Assembly: GCF_003226555.1 (NCBI RefSeq)
Contig: NZ_QKQS01000026.1
Span: 285,377-349,376, forward strand
Origin: Rhodopseudomonas palustris
Lineage (GTDB): Bacteria; Pseudomonadota; Alphaproteobacteria; Rhizobiales; Xanthobacteraceae
DNA length: 64,000 bases
Direction: 5' to 3'
Under the pieces are notes generated by a model. The model had not been told where the DNA came from. It saw nothing but the letters and a program-made list of their open reading frames with translations, and ran no database searches. A program made the position numbers and the translations under genes. Below, piece by piece: positions 36,585-46,190 of the stretch. Numbering within the stretch: position 1 is the stretch's first letter; each line of letters starts with the position of its first letter.

Positions 36585-37219
36585 GGATACAGCCTTGTCT
36601 TGATCCAGGGGTGATCCGGGGTGTCCCGGCAGAATTCGATACGGTCGTGCAGTCGGAACGGACGGTCGTGCCAGAATTCGATCCGGCTCGGCGTGATCCG
36701 CCAGCCGCTCCAGCCTGGCGGCCGCGGAACCTCACCGACCAGATGGCGCGCGGCGACTTTGGCGATCGCCTGCTCGAACGCGAACCGGCTTTCCAGCGGC
36801 TGCGACTGCTTGCTCGCCCAGGCGCCGATTTGCGCCTGCTTCGGCCGGGTGGCGAAATAGGCGTCGGCCTCAGCGTCGGTCACCGGCGCCACGGTGCCGC
36901 GAATCCGAATCTGCCGGCGCAGCGATTTCCAGTGAAACAGCAGTGCGGCCTTCGGATTGCCGGCGAGTTCGCGGCCCTTCTGACTGGCGATGTGGCTGTA
37001 GAACACGAAGCCGTGGTCGTCATAGCCCTTCATTAGAACCATGCGCACGTCGGGCAGGCCGTCGGCATCGACGGTGGCCAGCGCCATCGCGTTGGGATCG
37101 TTGGGTTCGGACCTGGTGGCTTCCGCAAGCCATTCAGCGAACAGCGCAAACGGATTCTCCGCCGCAGTGAAATCACCGGACGTTAACTCACTCTGTGGTC
37201 TGATCGTAGGGTCGCTCAT
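36581..37219 (-). CDS. pdxH: Pyridoxine/pyridoxamine 5'-phosphate oxidase
   Basis: This 212-residue FMN enzyme makes pyridoxal 5'-phosphate from PNP or PMP. Family segments are [40 protein letters not shown], and the C-terminal [18 protein letters not shown] and WIKTRLYP. The N-terminal extension is short. It is divergent from the surface lipoprotein gene, with only 15 bases between the annotated starts, and leads into the SDR gene with a four-base overlap. Confidence 0.95.
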   Translation of the reverse strand: MSDPTIRPQSELTSGDFTAAENPFALFAEWLAEATRSEPNDPNAMALATVDADGLPDVRMVLMKGYDDHGFVFYSHIASQKGRELAGNPKAALLFHWKSLRRQIRIRGTVAPVTDAEADAYFATRPKQAQIGAWASKQSQPLESRFAFEQAIAKVAARHLVGEVPRPPGWSGWRITPSRIEFWHDRPFRLHDRIEFCRDTPDHPWIKTRLYP

Positions 37220-37234
37220 GCGAGGGAATCCGAA

Positions 37235-37753
37235 TTGTGCTTCACCGCGGTCTGGGACGCGCTGCGGGTCCTGTATAGGTTCGACCTATATAGGGCACGG
37301 CAACGCATTGGCCTATCGGCGATCCTGCCGCCTTCTTCGGCAATGATAGCGATTCTAATCGGTGCCTCGCTCGGCGGCTGCGGCATGACCGGGCGCGACG
37401 GGCCGTTCGCGCAGATGGACTCGAGCGACTTCACCGGATCGATCGGCGCGATCCTGCCGGCCAAAGACGATGGACCGACCGAGGCCGATCTAGCGCTGGC
37501 GCGGATGGCTGCTTCCGATGTCCTGACCAAAGGCGACAAGGATTCCAGCCAGCCGTGGGAGAATCCGGCGACCGGAGCGCGCGGCTCGGTGACGCCGCTG
37601 GCCGCCGCTTACAGCAATGACGGCCGCACCTGCCGGGGTTTTCTCGCCTCCTACGTCAGGGACAAGACTGAGAGCTGGATGCAGGGCGCGGCCTGTCGCA
37701 CCGCGCGTGGCCATTGGGAAGTTCGCGCGCTCAAACCGTGGCGGCGCAGCTGA
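37235..37753 (+). CDS. RT0821/Lpp0805-type surface antigen lipoprotein
   Basis: The frame gives up to 172 residues. A lipobox-like LGGC follows a hydrophobic stretch ([15 protein letters not shown]) preceded by Arg residues, consistent with lipidation and outer-membrane or periplasmic anchoring. The C-terminal half ([46 protein letters not shown]) is the 17-kDa surface-antigen-type domain, with two cysteines probably paired. The start is uncertain: TTG at 37235 keeps a charged n-region, while the ATG at 37343 would leave a very short signal. A 17-base palindrome at 37274 lies between the two options. It is divergent from pdxH. Confidence 0.75.
   Translation: MCFTAVWDALRVLYRFDLYRARQRIGLSAILPPSSAMIAILIGASLGGCGMTGRDGPFAQMDSSDFTGSIGAILPAKDDGPTEADLALARMAASDVLTKGDKDSSQPWENPATGARGSVTPLAAAYSNDGRTCRGFLASYVRDKTESWMQGAACRTARGHWEVRALKPWRRS
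37274..37290. promoter_or_regulatory. Perfect palindrome TATAGGT-TCG-ACCTATA
   Basis: Seven-base perfect arms flank a TCG spacer. It lies 55 bases upstream of pdxH and 53 bases upstream of the alternative lipoprotein ATG at 37343. If translation starts at 37343 this would be an operator-like site in the divergent promoter region; if it starts at 37235 it is inside the coding sequence. Confidence 0.4.
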
Positions 37754-37804
37754 ACCGGTCGATTGCGCCGCCAATCGGACCGATTCCGGTTGCAAAACCG
37801 ACAT

Positions 37805-37835
37805 GAACGCCCCAGATGACTGCCGACGGGCGTTC
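37805..37835 (+). terminator. Hairpin after surface lipoprotein gene
   Basis: GAACGCCC at 37805-37812 pairs perfectly with GGGCGTTC at 37828-37835 around a 15-base loop. There is no T-run after it, so it may be a weak or Rho-assisted end signal ahead of the dnaJ-like gene. Confidence 0.45.
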
Positions 37836-37870
37836 GCCCACAGTTCGAATTCCTGAAGGAGACGAGACGG

Positions 37871-38842
37871 ATGCGCGACCCCTATGAGGTCCTGGGGGTG
37901 CAGCGGGACGCCAGCGCTGCGGCGATCAAAAGCGCCTATCGCAAGCTGGCGAAAAAGCATCACCCAGACAGCAACAAGAACGATCCCAAAGCCGCCGCGC
38001 GTTTCGCTGAAATCAATTCCGCCAACGAAATTCTCGGCGACGAAACTAAGCGCAAGCAATTCGATCGCGGCGAGATCGATGCCGAAGGCAAGCCGCGCTT
38101 CCAGGGGTTCCCTGGCGGTGGCGGCGGTCGTGCGGGCGGCGCCGGCGGGTTCGAGCAATATTCCTTCCGCTCCGGCGGCGGCGGGCCCGGTGCCGGGTTC
38201 GGCGGCGCGGCCGGGTTCGAGGACATCCTGAATTCGATGTTCGGCGGTGCGGCCGGCGCGCGCGGCGCCGGTGCACGTGGCCGGACCCAGGGCTTCGACT
38301 TCGACACCGGTTTTGCGCCCGACCTCGATCAGTCGGTGTCGATGACGGTGACGCTCGAGGAAGCCGTTCGTGGCACCGAAAAGAGGGTGCGGCTGCCGAG
38401 CGGCAAGGAGCTCAACGTCAAGATTCCGGCCGGGGTCAATGCCGGCCAGCAGATCCGGCTGAAGGGGCAGGGCGAGAGCGCACCCGGTCACCGCGCCGGC
38501 GACCTGCTGATCACCGTCAACATCGCCCCGCATGCTTACTTCAAGATCGACGGCAACGATCTGAAGCTCGAGCTGCCGCTGACGCTGTACGAGGCGGTGC
38601 TCGGCGCCAAGGTTCGGGTGCCGACGCTCACCGGCGCGATCGAACTGTCGATCCCGAAGAATACCTCGAGCGGGCGCATCTTCCGGCTCAAGGGCAAGGG
38701 GCTGTCGAAAGGCGGCGCGACCGGCGATCTTTTCGTCACCACCCGCATCATCCTCCCCGACGGCCACGACGCCGAACTGGAGAAGCTGATGCAGAAGTGG
38801 CGCGACAGCCACCCCTACAATCCGCGCGGCGATCTCGGCTGA
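37871..38842 (+). CDS. DnaJ-class co-chaperone without zinc finger (CbpA-like)
   Basis: This 323-residue Hsp40 delivers clients to DnaK. The J-domain (residues about 3-68) has the essential HPD (KKHHPDSNK). A Gly/Phe-rich linker (GGGGGRAGGAGG, GGAAGFEDILNSMFGG) follows, then the two beta-barrel C-terminal substrate-binding domains from about residue 155 (DLDQSVSMTVTLEEAVRGTE, GQGESAPGHRAGDLLI). No CXXCXGXG repeats are present, so it is a type II DnaJ like CbpA. GAAGGAG lies before the ATG at 37871. It precedes fabI after a GC-rich hairpin. Confidence 0.93.
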   Translation: MRDPYEVLGVQRDASAAAIKSAYRKLAKKHHPDSNKNDPKAAARFAEINSANEILGDETKRKQFDRGEIDAEGKPRFQGFPGGGGGRAGGAGGFEQYSFRSGGGGPGAGFGGAAGFEDILNSMFGGAAGARGAGARGRTQGFDFDTGFAPDLDQSVSMTVTLEEAVRGTEKRVRLPSGKELNVKIPAGVNAGQQIRLKGQGESAPGHRAGDLLITVNIAPHAYFKIDGNDLKLELPLTLYEAVLGAKVRVPTLTGAIELSIPKNTSSGRIFRLKGKGLSKGGATGDLFVTTRIILPDGHDAELEKLMQKWRDSHPYNPRGDLG

Positions 38843-38863
38843 GCCGGATCGCTTGATGGACAG

Positions 38864-38888
38864 GCCGCGCGCTGCAACAGCGCGCGGC
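38864..38888 (+). terminator. Strong GC hairpin after dnaJ-like gene
   Basis: A perfect 11-base stem, GCCGCGCGCTG with CAGCGCGCGGC, closes a CAA loop 22 bases after the stop codon. No T-run follows. Confidence 0.6.
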
Positions 38889-39042
38889 AGCCGCAACTCA
38901 TCGTCGGCCAGCTCGATTCCGCGCCTCTTCGCGCCGCCCGTCGCCTTGCCCAAATGGTTGAATTTGCACGCGGACATTGGGCTGTACCCGGCCCGGCCGG
39001 TGGTGTAGGTCGAAGGCCGATTGCAAGACGATAGGATCCTCC

Positions 39043-39864
39043 ATGTCGACAGCTTCCGGCCTGATGCAGGGCAAACGCGGCGTGATTCTCGGCGTCGCTA
39101 ACAACCGTTCGATCGCTTACGGCATCGCGAAAGCCTGCCGCGCGCAGGGCGCCGAAATCGCGCTGACCTATCAGGGCGACGCGCTGAAGAAGCGGGTGGA
39201 GCCGCTCGCCGCCGAACTCGGCGGCCTCGTGCTCGGGCACTGCGACGTCACCGACGGCGCCACCATCGACGCGGTGTTCGACGCGGTGAAGGAGAAGTGG
39301 GGCAAGATCGACTTCGTGGTCCACGCCATCGCGTTCGCCGACAAGGACGAGCTCGACGGCCGCTATGTCGACACCACGCCGGAGAACTTCTCCAAGTCGA
39401 TGCTGATCTCGTGCTACTCGCTGACTGCGATCGCGCAGCGCGCCGAGAAACTGATGACCGATGGCGGCTCGATCATCACCCTGACGTACTACGGTGCCGA
39501 GAAGTGGATGCCGCATTACAACGTGATGGGCGTCGCCAAGGCGGCGCTGGAGGCCAGCGTGCGCTATCTCGCCGCCGACCTCGGCGAAAAGAACATCCGC
39601 GTCAACGCGATCTCCGCCGGCCCGATCAAGACGCTGGCGGCGTCCGGCATCGGCGACTTCCGCTACATTCTCAAGTGGAACGAATACAACGCGCCGCTGC
39701 GCCGCACCGTGACGATCGACGAGGTCGGCGACAGCGCGCTGTATTTCCTGTCCGACCTGTCGCGTGGTGTCACCGGCGAAACCCATCACGTCGATTCCGG
39801 CTACCACGTCGTCGGCATGAAACGCCCCGACGCGCCGGACATCTCGCTGGGCGGGAAGGACTGA
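39043..39864 (+). CDS. fabI: Enoyl-[acyl-carrier-protein] reductase (NADH)
   Basis: This 273-residue SDR-type enoyl-ACP reductase catalyses the last step of each fatty acid elongation round and is the classical triclosan target. Signs are GVANNRSIAYGIAK (NAD binding, residues 17-30), Tyr149 and the catalytic Tyr159-x6-Lys166 pair in YNVMGVAK, and SAGPIKTLAASGI for the flexible loop. The ATG at 39043 follows AGGATCCTCC, and the upstream open frame is not family-like. It sits in the conserved dnaJ-fabI-phosphatase-aroC order of this lineage. Confidence 0.95.
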   Translation: MSTASGLMQGKRGVILGVANNRSIAYGIAKACRAQGAEIALTYQGDALKKRVEPLAAELGGLVLGHCDVTDGATIDAVFDAVKEKWGKIDFVVHAIAFADKDELDGRYVDTTPENFSKSMLISCYSLTAIAQRAEKLMTDGGSIITLTYYGAEKWMPHYNVMGVAKAALEASVRYLAADLGEKNIRVNAISAGPIKTLAASGIGDFRYILKWNEYNAPLRRTVTIDEVGDSALYFLSDLSRGVTGETHHVDSGYHVVGMKRPDAPDISLGGKD

Positions 39865-39914
39865 GACACAACCAGAATCGTCATGCGCGGGCTTTCGCGC
39901 ATTGCATTTGTCCC

Positions 39915-39997
39915 GTCATTGCGAGCGAAGCGAAGCAATCCAGGGCCCAGATCATGTGACTGCTGGATTGCTTCGTCGCTTCGCTCCTCGCAATGAC
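39915..39997. repeat. Family C palindromic repeat
   Basis: Outer arms GTCATTGCGAG and CTCGCAATGAC flank inner arms CGAAGCAATCCA and TGGATTGCTTCG, giving an 83-base nested inverted repeat. It is the only copy of this family in the window and sits between codirectional fabI and the histidine phosphatase. Its design parallels family B, but its sequence differs. Confidence 0.88.
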
Positions 39998-40017
39998 GCT
40001 GAGGCTGATCGGCATTC

Positions 40018-40611
40018 ATGCCCACCATCTACTTCATCCGCCACGGCGAGACCGATTGGAACGCGACCGGGCGCTATCAGGGCACGCAGGACATTCCTCT
40101 CAACGACAAGGGGCGGGGGCAGGCGGCTTCGGCCGGCGGCGTGCTCGGCGGGCTGCTCGCGCGCGACGGCCGGCAGCCGGTGGAGCTGGTCTATCACGCA
40201 AGCCCGCTCGGCCGCGCCCGCGTCACCATGGAGCTGGTGCGGGGCGCGCTCGGTCTGCCGGCGCAGGGCTACGCGATCGACGACCGGCTGCGGGAGATCA
40301 CCTACGGCGCTTGGGAAGGCTACACGCTGGCCGAGATGGAGCGCTCGGACGCCGCGGTCTACGCCGCGCGCAACGCCGACCGCTGGTCGGTCGCCCCGCT
40401 GCGCGGCGAGAGCTACGCCCAACGGTTGCCCTTCGTCGCCGACTGGGTCGCCTCGCTGACGCGGGACACCGTCGCGGTCGGGCATGTCGGCACCGGCCGC
40501 ACCCTGTTCGTCGCGCTCGGCCTGAAGACCCCGCGCGAGGCGCTGGAAGGCCCGATCCAGCAGGGCGCCGTCTACGTCTTCCGTAACGGCGGCTTCGAGA
40601 TCGTGAGCTGA
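40018..40611 (+). CDS. Histidine phosphatase (phosphoglycerate mutase-like) family
   Basis: This 197-residue member of the RHG superfamily has the phosphohistidine motif RHGETDWN near residue 8, a second basic cluster, and the second histidine in AVGHVGTGR. Its length and lack of mutase insertions favour a small-molecule phosphatase (GpmB, CobC or similar) over a glycolytic dPGM. The substrate is unknown. It is followed by a perfect 10-base hairpin and then aroC. Confidence 0.88.
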   Translation: MPTIYFIRHGETDWNATGRYQGTQDIPLNDKGRGQAASAGGVLGGLLARDGRQPVELVYHASPLGRARVTMELVRGALGLPAQGYAIDDRLREITYGAWEGYTLAEMERSDAAVYAARNADRWSVAPLRGESYAQRLPFVADWVASLTRDTVAVGHVGTGRTLFVALGLKTPREALEGPIQQGAVYVFRNGGFEIVS

Positions 40612-40628
40612 GCTTCCGCGGCGTCCTT

Positions 40629-40658
40629 CTCTTCCCCCTCGTGGGAGTGGGGGAAGAG
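40629..40658 (+). terminator. Hairpin after histidine phosphatase gene
   Basis: CTCTTCCCCC pairs perfectly with GGGGGAAGAG around a 10-base loop, 17 bases after the stop. No T-run follows. It differs in sequence from the family A hairpins. Confidence 0.55.
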
Positions 40659-40725
40659 GCCGGTTTGACCCTGTCCGGCCGGCGCGTTACCACACCGGCA
40701 CAGTTCAAGAGGGGCGGCCCGCGCC

Positions 40726-41814
40726 ATGTCGTTCAATACTTTCGGTCACCTGTTTCGCGTCACCACTTACGGCGAGAGCCATGGGGTGGCGATTGGCTGT
40801 GTGGTCGACGGCTGCCCGCCGCTGATCCCGCTGACCGAGGCCGACATCCAGGGCGATCTCGACCGCCGCCGGCCCGGCCAGTCGCGCTTCACCACCCAGC
40901 GCCAGGAAGCCGATCAGGTGAAGATCCTGTCCGGCGTGATGGTGCACCCCGAGACCGGCGTGCAGGTGACGACCGGCACCCCGATCGCGCTGCAGATCGA
41001 GAACACTGACCAGCGCTCCAAGGACTATTCTGACATCCAGAACAAGTATCGCCCCGGCCACGCCGATTTCACCTACGAGGCGAAGTACGGCATCCGCGAT
41101 TATCGCGGCGGTGGCCGCTCGTCGGCGCGCGAGACCGCGAGCCGGGTGGCGGCGGGCGCCGTCGCCCGCAAGGTGATCGCCGGCATGACGGTGCGCGGCG
41201 CGCTGGTGCAGATCGGCCCGCACAAGATCGATCGCGACAAATGGGACTGGGACGAGATCGGCAACAACCCGTTCTTCTGCCCGGACAAGGACGCCGCCGC
41301 GCTGTTCGCCGATTATCTCGACGGCATCCGCAAATCCGGCTCGTCGATCGGCGCGGTGATCGAGATCGTCGCCGAGGGCGTTCCGGCCGGGCTTGGTGCG
41401 CCGATCTACGGCAAGCTCGACGGCGACCTCGCCGCGGCGCTGATGAGCATCAACGCCGTCAAGGGCGTCGAGATCGGCGACGGCTTCGCCAGCGCTGAAT
41501 TGACCGGCGAGCAGAACGCCGACGAGATGCGGACCGGCAATCATGGTCCGGCCTTTCTGTCCAACCACGCCGGCGGAATCCTGGGCGGCATTTCCACCGG
41601 TCAGCCGGTGGTGGCGCGGTTCGCCGTCAAGCCGACCTCGTCGATTCTGACACCGCGCAAGACCGTCGACCGCGCTGGCCACGACACTGAAATCCTGACC
41701 AAGGGCCGCCACGACCCCTGCGTCGGTATTCGCGCCGTGCCGGTCGGTGAGGCGATGGTCGCCTGCGTGCTGGCCGATCATCTGCTGCGCCACCGCGGCC
41801 AAATCGGCGGCTGA
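40726..41814 (+). CDS. aroC: Chorismate synthase
   Basis: This 362-residue FMN-dependent enzyme converts 5-enolpyruvylshikimate 3-phosphate to chorismate, the last common step to aromatic amino acids. The three signatures are present: [14 protein letters not shown] at the start, a central [14 protein letters not shown] with [19 protein letters not shown], and the C-terminal [10 protein letters not shown] with [19 protein letters not shown] lies upstream of the ATG at 40726. Confidence 0.97.
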   Translation: MSFNTFGHLFRVTTYGESHGVAIGCVVDGCPPLIPLTEADIQGDLDRRRPGQSRFTTQRQEADQVKILSGVMVHPETGVQVTTGTPIALQIENTDQRSKDYSDIQNKYRPGHADFTYEAKYGIRDYRGGGRSSARETASRVAAGAVARKVIAGMTVRGALVQIGPHKIDRDKWDWDEIGNNPFFCPDKDAAALFADYLDGIRKSGSSIGAVIEIVAEGVPAGLGAPIYGKLDGDLAAALMSINAVKGVEIGDGFASAELTGEQNADEMRTGNHGPAFLSNHAGGILGGISTGQPVVARFAVKPTSSILTPRKTVDRAGHDTEILTKGRHDPCVGIRAVPVGEAMVACVLADHLLRHRGQIGG

Positions 41815-41924
41815 TTGCAGATCGGGACGCTCACGGCCTCACTTCCGCCTCGGGAGTCGGGCGGATGACTGCCATGAGTCCGTCCCTGCTACAAATCGAC
41901 ACGGCGGACGTCTAAAGTGCTGCC

Positions 41925-43121
41925 ATGCATTCCGAACAGATCCGCGGCATTCTCGACTGGCTGAGCGACGGTGCCCGCTCCGAGCCGGACCCGGCGATGA
42001 AGATGAAGCTGACCTGCGAGCAGCTCGTCGCCGCCGGCCTGCCGCTGCACCGGGTCGGCGTGTTCGTCGAGACCCTGCACCCCGACATCTACGGCCATCG
42101 TTTCATCTGGCGCGCCGACGGCGAAGTCGAGGTCGGCTCGACCACCCAGGACGTCGAGATGTCCGAGGAGTATCAGCGCAGTCCGCTGAAGATCCTGTAC
42201 GACTACGGCGTCGAGGTCCGCTTCCGGCTCGACGATCCGGAGAGCGCCCGGTTTCCGTTCCTCGACGATCTGCGTGCCGAAGCCGTGACCGACTACACCG
42301 CGCTGCCGCTGCGGTTTCTCGACGGCACCTATCACGCCGCCAGCTTCGCCACCAAGCAGCCCGGCGGCTTCACCGATTCCCAGCTCGGCGCGCTGCGGGC
42401 GATGATGCCGCCGCTGTCGCGGCTGGTCGAGGTGATTAGCCTGCGCGACATCGCCACCAATTTGCTCGACACCTATGTGGGCAACCGCGCCGGCGCCCGG
42501 ATTCTCGCCGGCCAGATTCGCCGCGGCCACGCCGAGCATCTGCGCGCCGCGATCTGGTTGTCCGATCTGCGCGGCTTCTCGGCGCTGTCCGACGGCCTGC
42601 CGCCGGAGATCATGGTCAAGGTCCTGAATGCTTATTTCGACTGCCAAGTCGCCGCGATCGCGCGCCATGGCGGCGAGGTGCTGAAGTTCATGGGCGACGG
42701 CCTGCTCGCGGTGTTTCCGATCGACGACGGTGCCGACGCCGCCGAAGTCTGCGGCCGGATGCTGGCCGCCGCCAACGAATGCCGCGCCAGCATCGCGGCG
42801 CTGAATTTCGTCGATGGCAGCCACATCATCGAGAGCTTCCGCTTCGGCGTCGCCCTGCATGTCGGGCAGGTGCTGTACGGCAATATCGGCGGCGGCAACC
42901 GGCTCGACTTCACCTGCATCGGCCCGGCGGTGAATCTCGCCGCGCGGCTCGAGCGGCTCGCCGCCCGCCTCGGCCGCACCGTGGTCGCTTCCAGTGACTT
43001 TGTCGGCCTGTGCGCGGAAGGCTGGAGCGACCTCGGCGAATTCCCGATGGCTGGCTTCTCCCATGCCGAACGTGTCCATGGCCTCACCGACGAGACGCCG
43101 CTGGCAGCCGAAGGGTTGTGA
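41925..43121 (+). CDS. Soluble class III adenylate/guanylate cyclase
   Basis: This 398-residue cyclase has no membrane segment. Residues about 1-190 form an undescribed sensory or dimerisation region (FVETLHPDIYGHRFIWR, VEVGSTTQDVEMS). The catalytic domain follows with the first metal Asp in WLSDLRGFSAL, the base-binding Lys and second Asp in LKFMGDGLLAVF, and NLAARLE with the transition-state Asn and Arg. RLDFTCIG has the Asp expected for ATP specificity. All catalytic residues seem intact, so it should make cAMP. The Shine-Dalgarno is weak. The downstream gene clpS is convergent across a family A repeat. Confidence 0.9.
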   Translation: MHSEQIRGILDWLSDGARSEPDPAMKMKLTCEQLVAAGLPLHRVGVFVETLHPDIYGHRFIWRADGEVEVGSTTQDVEMSEEYQRSPLKILYDYGVEVRFRLDDPESARFPFLDDLRAEAVTDYTALPLRFLDGTYHAASFATKQPGGFTDSQLGALRAMMPPLSRLVEVISLRDIATNLLDTYVGNRAGARILAGQIRRGHAEHLRAAIWLSDLRGFSALSDGLPPEIMVKVLNAYFDCQVAAIARHGGEVLKFMGDGLLAVFPIDDGADAAEVCGRMLAAANECRASIAALNFVDGSHIIESFRFGVALHVGQVLYGNIGGGNRLDFTCIGPAVNLAARLERLAARLGRTVVASSDFVGLCAEGWSDLGEFPMAGFSHAERVHGLTDETPLAAEGL

Positions 43122-43214
43122 GGCCGGAGAGTCGCTGACGATGCTGAGCCGCGCTACGGGCAACTAATCGATAACTGGTAGTTGAGCACATTGCTGCCGC
43201 ACGAGTGATGAGGC

Positions 43215-43360
43215 TCCCTCGCCCCGCTTGCGGGGAGAGGGCTGGGGTGAGGGGGCGTTTCTGCAAGGCCGAGAAGCTCGGCCGTGTTGAGACGCCCCCT
43301 CACCCGACCCGTCGTCGCTTCGCTCCGTCGGGTCGACCTCTCCCCGCACGCGGGGAGAGG
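43215..43360. repeat. Family A palindromic repeat, copy 3
   Basis: Hairpin CCTCGCCCCGC/GCGGGGAGAGG is followed by GGTGAGGGGGCG. After a spacer come CGCCCCCTCACC, an inner GACCCGTCG/CGTCGGGTC pair, and a final CCTCTCCCCGC/GCGGGGAGAGG hairpin. It lies between the convergent cyclase and clpS genes and ends 20 bases from the clpS stop. Confidence 0.87.
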
Positions 43361-43379
43361 TGGAATCCCGCGGAGGTCA

Positions 43380-43685
43380 CTACTCCTCCGGCTCGGTCGT
43401 AAACAGCAGCGGGTAGCCCTTGGCGCGGCCGGCGTCGGTGGCGCGGGTGGCCTTGGTTTCGGCGACGTCTTTGGTGAACACCCCGACGACGCAGACGCCG
43501 CGCTGATGTGCGGTGAGCATGACTTTGTAGGCCTGATCCTCGGTCATCCGGAACTCGGCCTTCAGCACCGACACCACGAACTCGCGCGGCGTGTAGTCGT
43601 CGTTGACCAGGATCACCTTGTGCAGCTTCGGCCGCTCGATCTTGATTTTGGCCTTGGTCTTCGGCTTCAGGTCGATGTTGCTCAT
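43380..43685 (-). CDS. clpS: ATP-dependent Clp protease adaptor ClpS
   Basis: This 101-residue adaptor delivers N-end rule substrates to ClpAP. The core motifs KVILVNDDYTPREFVVSVL and the HQRGVCVVGVFTKDVAETK segment are those of ClpS. The N-terminal tail is Lys-rich (KPKTKAKIKIERPKLHK), typical of alphaproteobacteria. clpA is not adjacent in the window. It is divergent from the DUF1194 gene across 203 bases in which I see no clear promoter. Confidence 0.95.
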   Translation of the reverse strand: MSNIDLKPKTKAKIKIERPKLHKVILVNDDYTPREFVVSVLKAEFRMTEDQAYKVMLTAHQRGVCVVGVFTKDVAETKATRATDAGRAKGYPLLFTTEPEE

Positions 43686-43888
43686 TCGGTGCCGACCGGT
43701 TGGCTCGCTGCTGAAGTAACTGCAGGCGCTATCCTACAGCGTCGGTGCCCGCGGCGAAACCGGCTGCCGCCTGATCACGAACCATGATCGCCAGTGACCG
43801 GAAAGTGATCGGAATGGAACCGGTCGCCCTGCTTTCCGTCACGTCAGTTGCATGTCACCATCGCGATTGGTCGACCGGAGGGCTGGTG

Positions 43889-44728
43889 ATGCGCTGGTGG
43901 GTCTCGATCGGAATCCTGCTCGCGGCCGCGGCGGCCGGCGTGGCCGCTGTCGCCGCGCCGAAACAAGCGCCGCAATTCGCAGCGGGGCGCGACGACGCCA
44001 AGCAGGTCGACGTCGAACTGGTGCTGGCGGTCGACGTCTCCTACTCGATGGATGTCGACGAACTCGCCGTACAGCGTGAAGGCTACGCTCAGGCGTTGAT
44101 GTCCAACGAGTTCCTTAAGACCCTGAAGACCGGCCCGAACGGCAGGATCGCGGTGACCTATTTCGAATGGGCCGCTTCCAGCGATCAGAAGATCATTCTG
44201 CCCTGGCAGATCATCGACGGGCCGGAATCGGCCGATGCGGTCGCGGCCGAGATCATGAAGGCGCCGCTGCGCCGCGCCTCGCGTACCTCGATCTCCGGCG
44301 CGATCAACTTCGCGTTGCCGCTGTTCGAGCAGAACCCGTATCACGGGCTGCGCCGGGTGATCGACATTTCCGGCGACGGCCCCAACAACAACGGCGAGCC
44401 GGTGACGATCGCGCGCGATGCCGCGGTCGCCAAGGGCGTCGTCATCAACGGTCTGCCGATCATGGTCAAGGAGCCGTCCTACTCGATGATGGATATCGAG
44501 AATCTGGACTATTACTACGAGGACTGCGTGATCGGCGGTCCCGGCGCCTTCGTGGTGACGATCAAGGACCGCGCCAAATTCAAGGAAGCGATCCACACCA
44601 AGCTGGTGATGGAAGTCGCCGGCCGCGTCCCGCCGGCTCGCATCGTCCCGATCGCCGACGAGCAGCGCCCGGCACGGGTGTCGTGCCTGATCGGCGAGAA
44701 GGTCTGGCAGGACCGCTGGGGGCGGTGA
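43889..44728 (+). CDS. DUF1194 secreted VWA-like protein
   Basis: This 279-residue precursor has a signal peptide (RWWVSIGILLAAAAAGVAAVAA), then a VWA-type fold with an intact MIDAS DVSYS at 49-53, RTSISGAINFAL, and a conserved VIDISGDGPNNNG. DUF1194 proteins are predicted periplasmic metal-dependent binding domains of unknown partner. The ATG at 43889 is chosen because GGAGGG lies just upstream and it begins a proper signal peptide; an upstream start at 43784 would bury it. It is convergent with the Fe-alcohol dehydrogenase. Confidence 0.88.
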   Translation: MRWWVSIGILLAAAAAGVAAVAAPKQAPQFAAGRDDAKQVDVELVLAVDVSYSMDVDELAVQREGYAQALMSNEFLKTLKTGPNGRIAVTYFEWAASSDQKIILPWQIIDGPESADAVAAEIMKAPLRRASRTSISGAINFALPLFEQNPYHGLRRVIDISGDGPNNNGEPVTIARDAAVAKGVVINGLPIMVKEPSYSMMDIENLDYYYEDCVIGGPGAFVVTIKDRAKFKEAIHTKLVMEVAGRVPPARIVPIADEQRPARVSCLIGEKVWQDRWGR

Positions 44729-44854
44729 GGCATCCCCCTGTCGTTCCCGGGCCGGTGAAGAATGCTTCAGAATCGATGTCGTCTGCGGATCGGCGAAGTC
44801 GCGCTGGGCAAGGCGCGGACGCGCGACGCGCGTCCGCAGGTTCGGAAGACGCCG

Positions 44855-46006
44855 TCAGGCCGCGGCGCGGAAGATGGTTTCGATTTCGGTCTGGGTCGCC
44901 TGCTTCGGATTGGTGAAGCCACAGGCGTCTTTCAGCGCGTTGGCGGCAAGGATCGGCACATCGGTCTCCTTCATGCCGAGGCCGCCGAGTCCCGACGGAA
45001 TGCCGACATCGGCAGATAGCCGCCGGATCGCATGGATGGCGGCGTCGGCGCCCTGCGCGTCGGTCAGGCCAGTGGTGTCGACACCGAGCGCATGGGCGAC
45101 GTCCTTCAGCCGTCCCGCCGCGACCTGCGCATTGTAGGCCTGTACATGCGGCAGCAGCACCGCGTTGCAGACGCCGTGCGGCAGGTCGTAGAAGCCGCCG
45201 AGCTGATGCGCCATCGCGTGCACATAGCCGAGCGAGGCATTGTTGAACGCCATGCCGGCGAGGAAGCCGGCATACGACATCGCCTCGCGGGCGGCGAGGT
45301 TCTGGCCCTCGGCCACCACGGTGCGCAGACTGTTGGCGATGATCGACATCGCCTTCAGCGCGCAGGCGTCGGTGATCGGCGTCGCGGCGATCGACACATA
45401 GGCCTCGATGGCGTGGGTCAGCGCGTCCATGCCGGTGGCGGCGGTCAGCGCCGGCGGCTTGCCAAGCATCAGCACCGGATCGTTGACCGACAATAGCGGT
45501 GTGGTGTGGCGATCGACGATGGCCATCTTCACCTGGCGCTCCTCGTCGGTGATGATGCAGAACCGGGTCATTTCGCTCGCCGTGCCGGCGGTGGTGTTGA
45601 CGGCGATCAGCGGGAGCTGGGCGTGCGCCGATTTGTCGACGCCTTCGTAGTCCTTGATGCTGCCGCCGTTGGTGGCGGTGAGCGCGATTCCCTTGGCGCA
45701 GTCGTGCGCCGAGCCACCGCCGAGCGAGATCACGCAATCGCAGTTTTCCTGCTTCAGCAGTGCGAGTCCGTCCTCGACGTTCTTGATGGTCGGGTTCGGC
45801 TTGGCGCCGGGGAAGACCACGCTGGTCACGTTGCGCTCGATCAGCATCGAGGCGATCTGATCGGCGACGCCGAGCTTGTGCAGCCCGCTGTCGGTGACGA
45901 TCAGTGCGCGCTTGAAGCCGCGGGCCTGGGCGTGGTCCGCGGCGCTCGACACGCAGCCGGCGCCGAACAGGTTGAGAGAGGGAATGAAAAAGGTCGTTGC
46001 GGTCAT
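44855..46006 (-). CDS. Iron-containing alcohol dehydrogenase
   Basis: This 383-residue group III alcohol dehydrogenase resembles Zymomonas AdhB and E. coli YiaY. NAD binding is shown by [17 protein letters not shown] and [10 protein letters not shown]. Metal ligands are in the [12 protein letters not shown] and [19 protein letters not shown] segments, including His residues spaced as in Fe-ADHs. It lies 184 bases downstream of the aldehyde dehydrogenase on the same strand, so both probably share the sigma54-type promoter at 47748. Together they would oxidise a primary alcohol to an acid, or detoxify an aldehyde in either direction. Confidence 0.93.
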   Translation of the reverse strand: MTATTFFIPSLNLFGAGCVSSAADHAQARGFKRALIVTDSGLHKLGVADQIASMLIERNVTSVVFPGAKPNPTIKNVEDGLALLKQENCDCVISLGGGSAHDCAKGIALTATNGGSIKDYEGVDKSAHAQLPLIAVNTTAGTASEMTRFCIITDEERQVKMAIVDRHTTPLLSVNDPVLMLGKPPALTAATGMDALTHAIEAYVSIAATPITDACALKAMSIIANSLRTVVAEGQNLAAREAMSYAGFLAGMAFNNASLGYVHAMAHQLGGFYDLPHGVCNAVLLPHVQAYNAQVAAGRLKDVAHALGVDTTGLTDAQGADAAIHAIRRLSADVGIPSGLGGLGMKETDVPILAANALKDACGFTNPKQATQTEIETIFRAAA

Positions 46007-46190
46007 TGGTGCTTCCTTCCATGCGTTTGTTGTTGGTCGATGGTCGATGAGCTGTCCGGCCGGCGAGTGCGCCGGTCCAGATGCGCTCCGTTTTGCAGGG
46101 CAATGCCCCGCCGTCCGAACGGCGCGGGAGACGCCGTCCGGGGTTGCTGCGGCCGAGGGCTGTGCACCCGCCGATGAAATCAGTCGCGTG

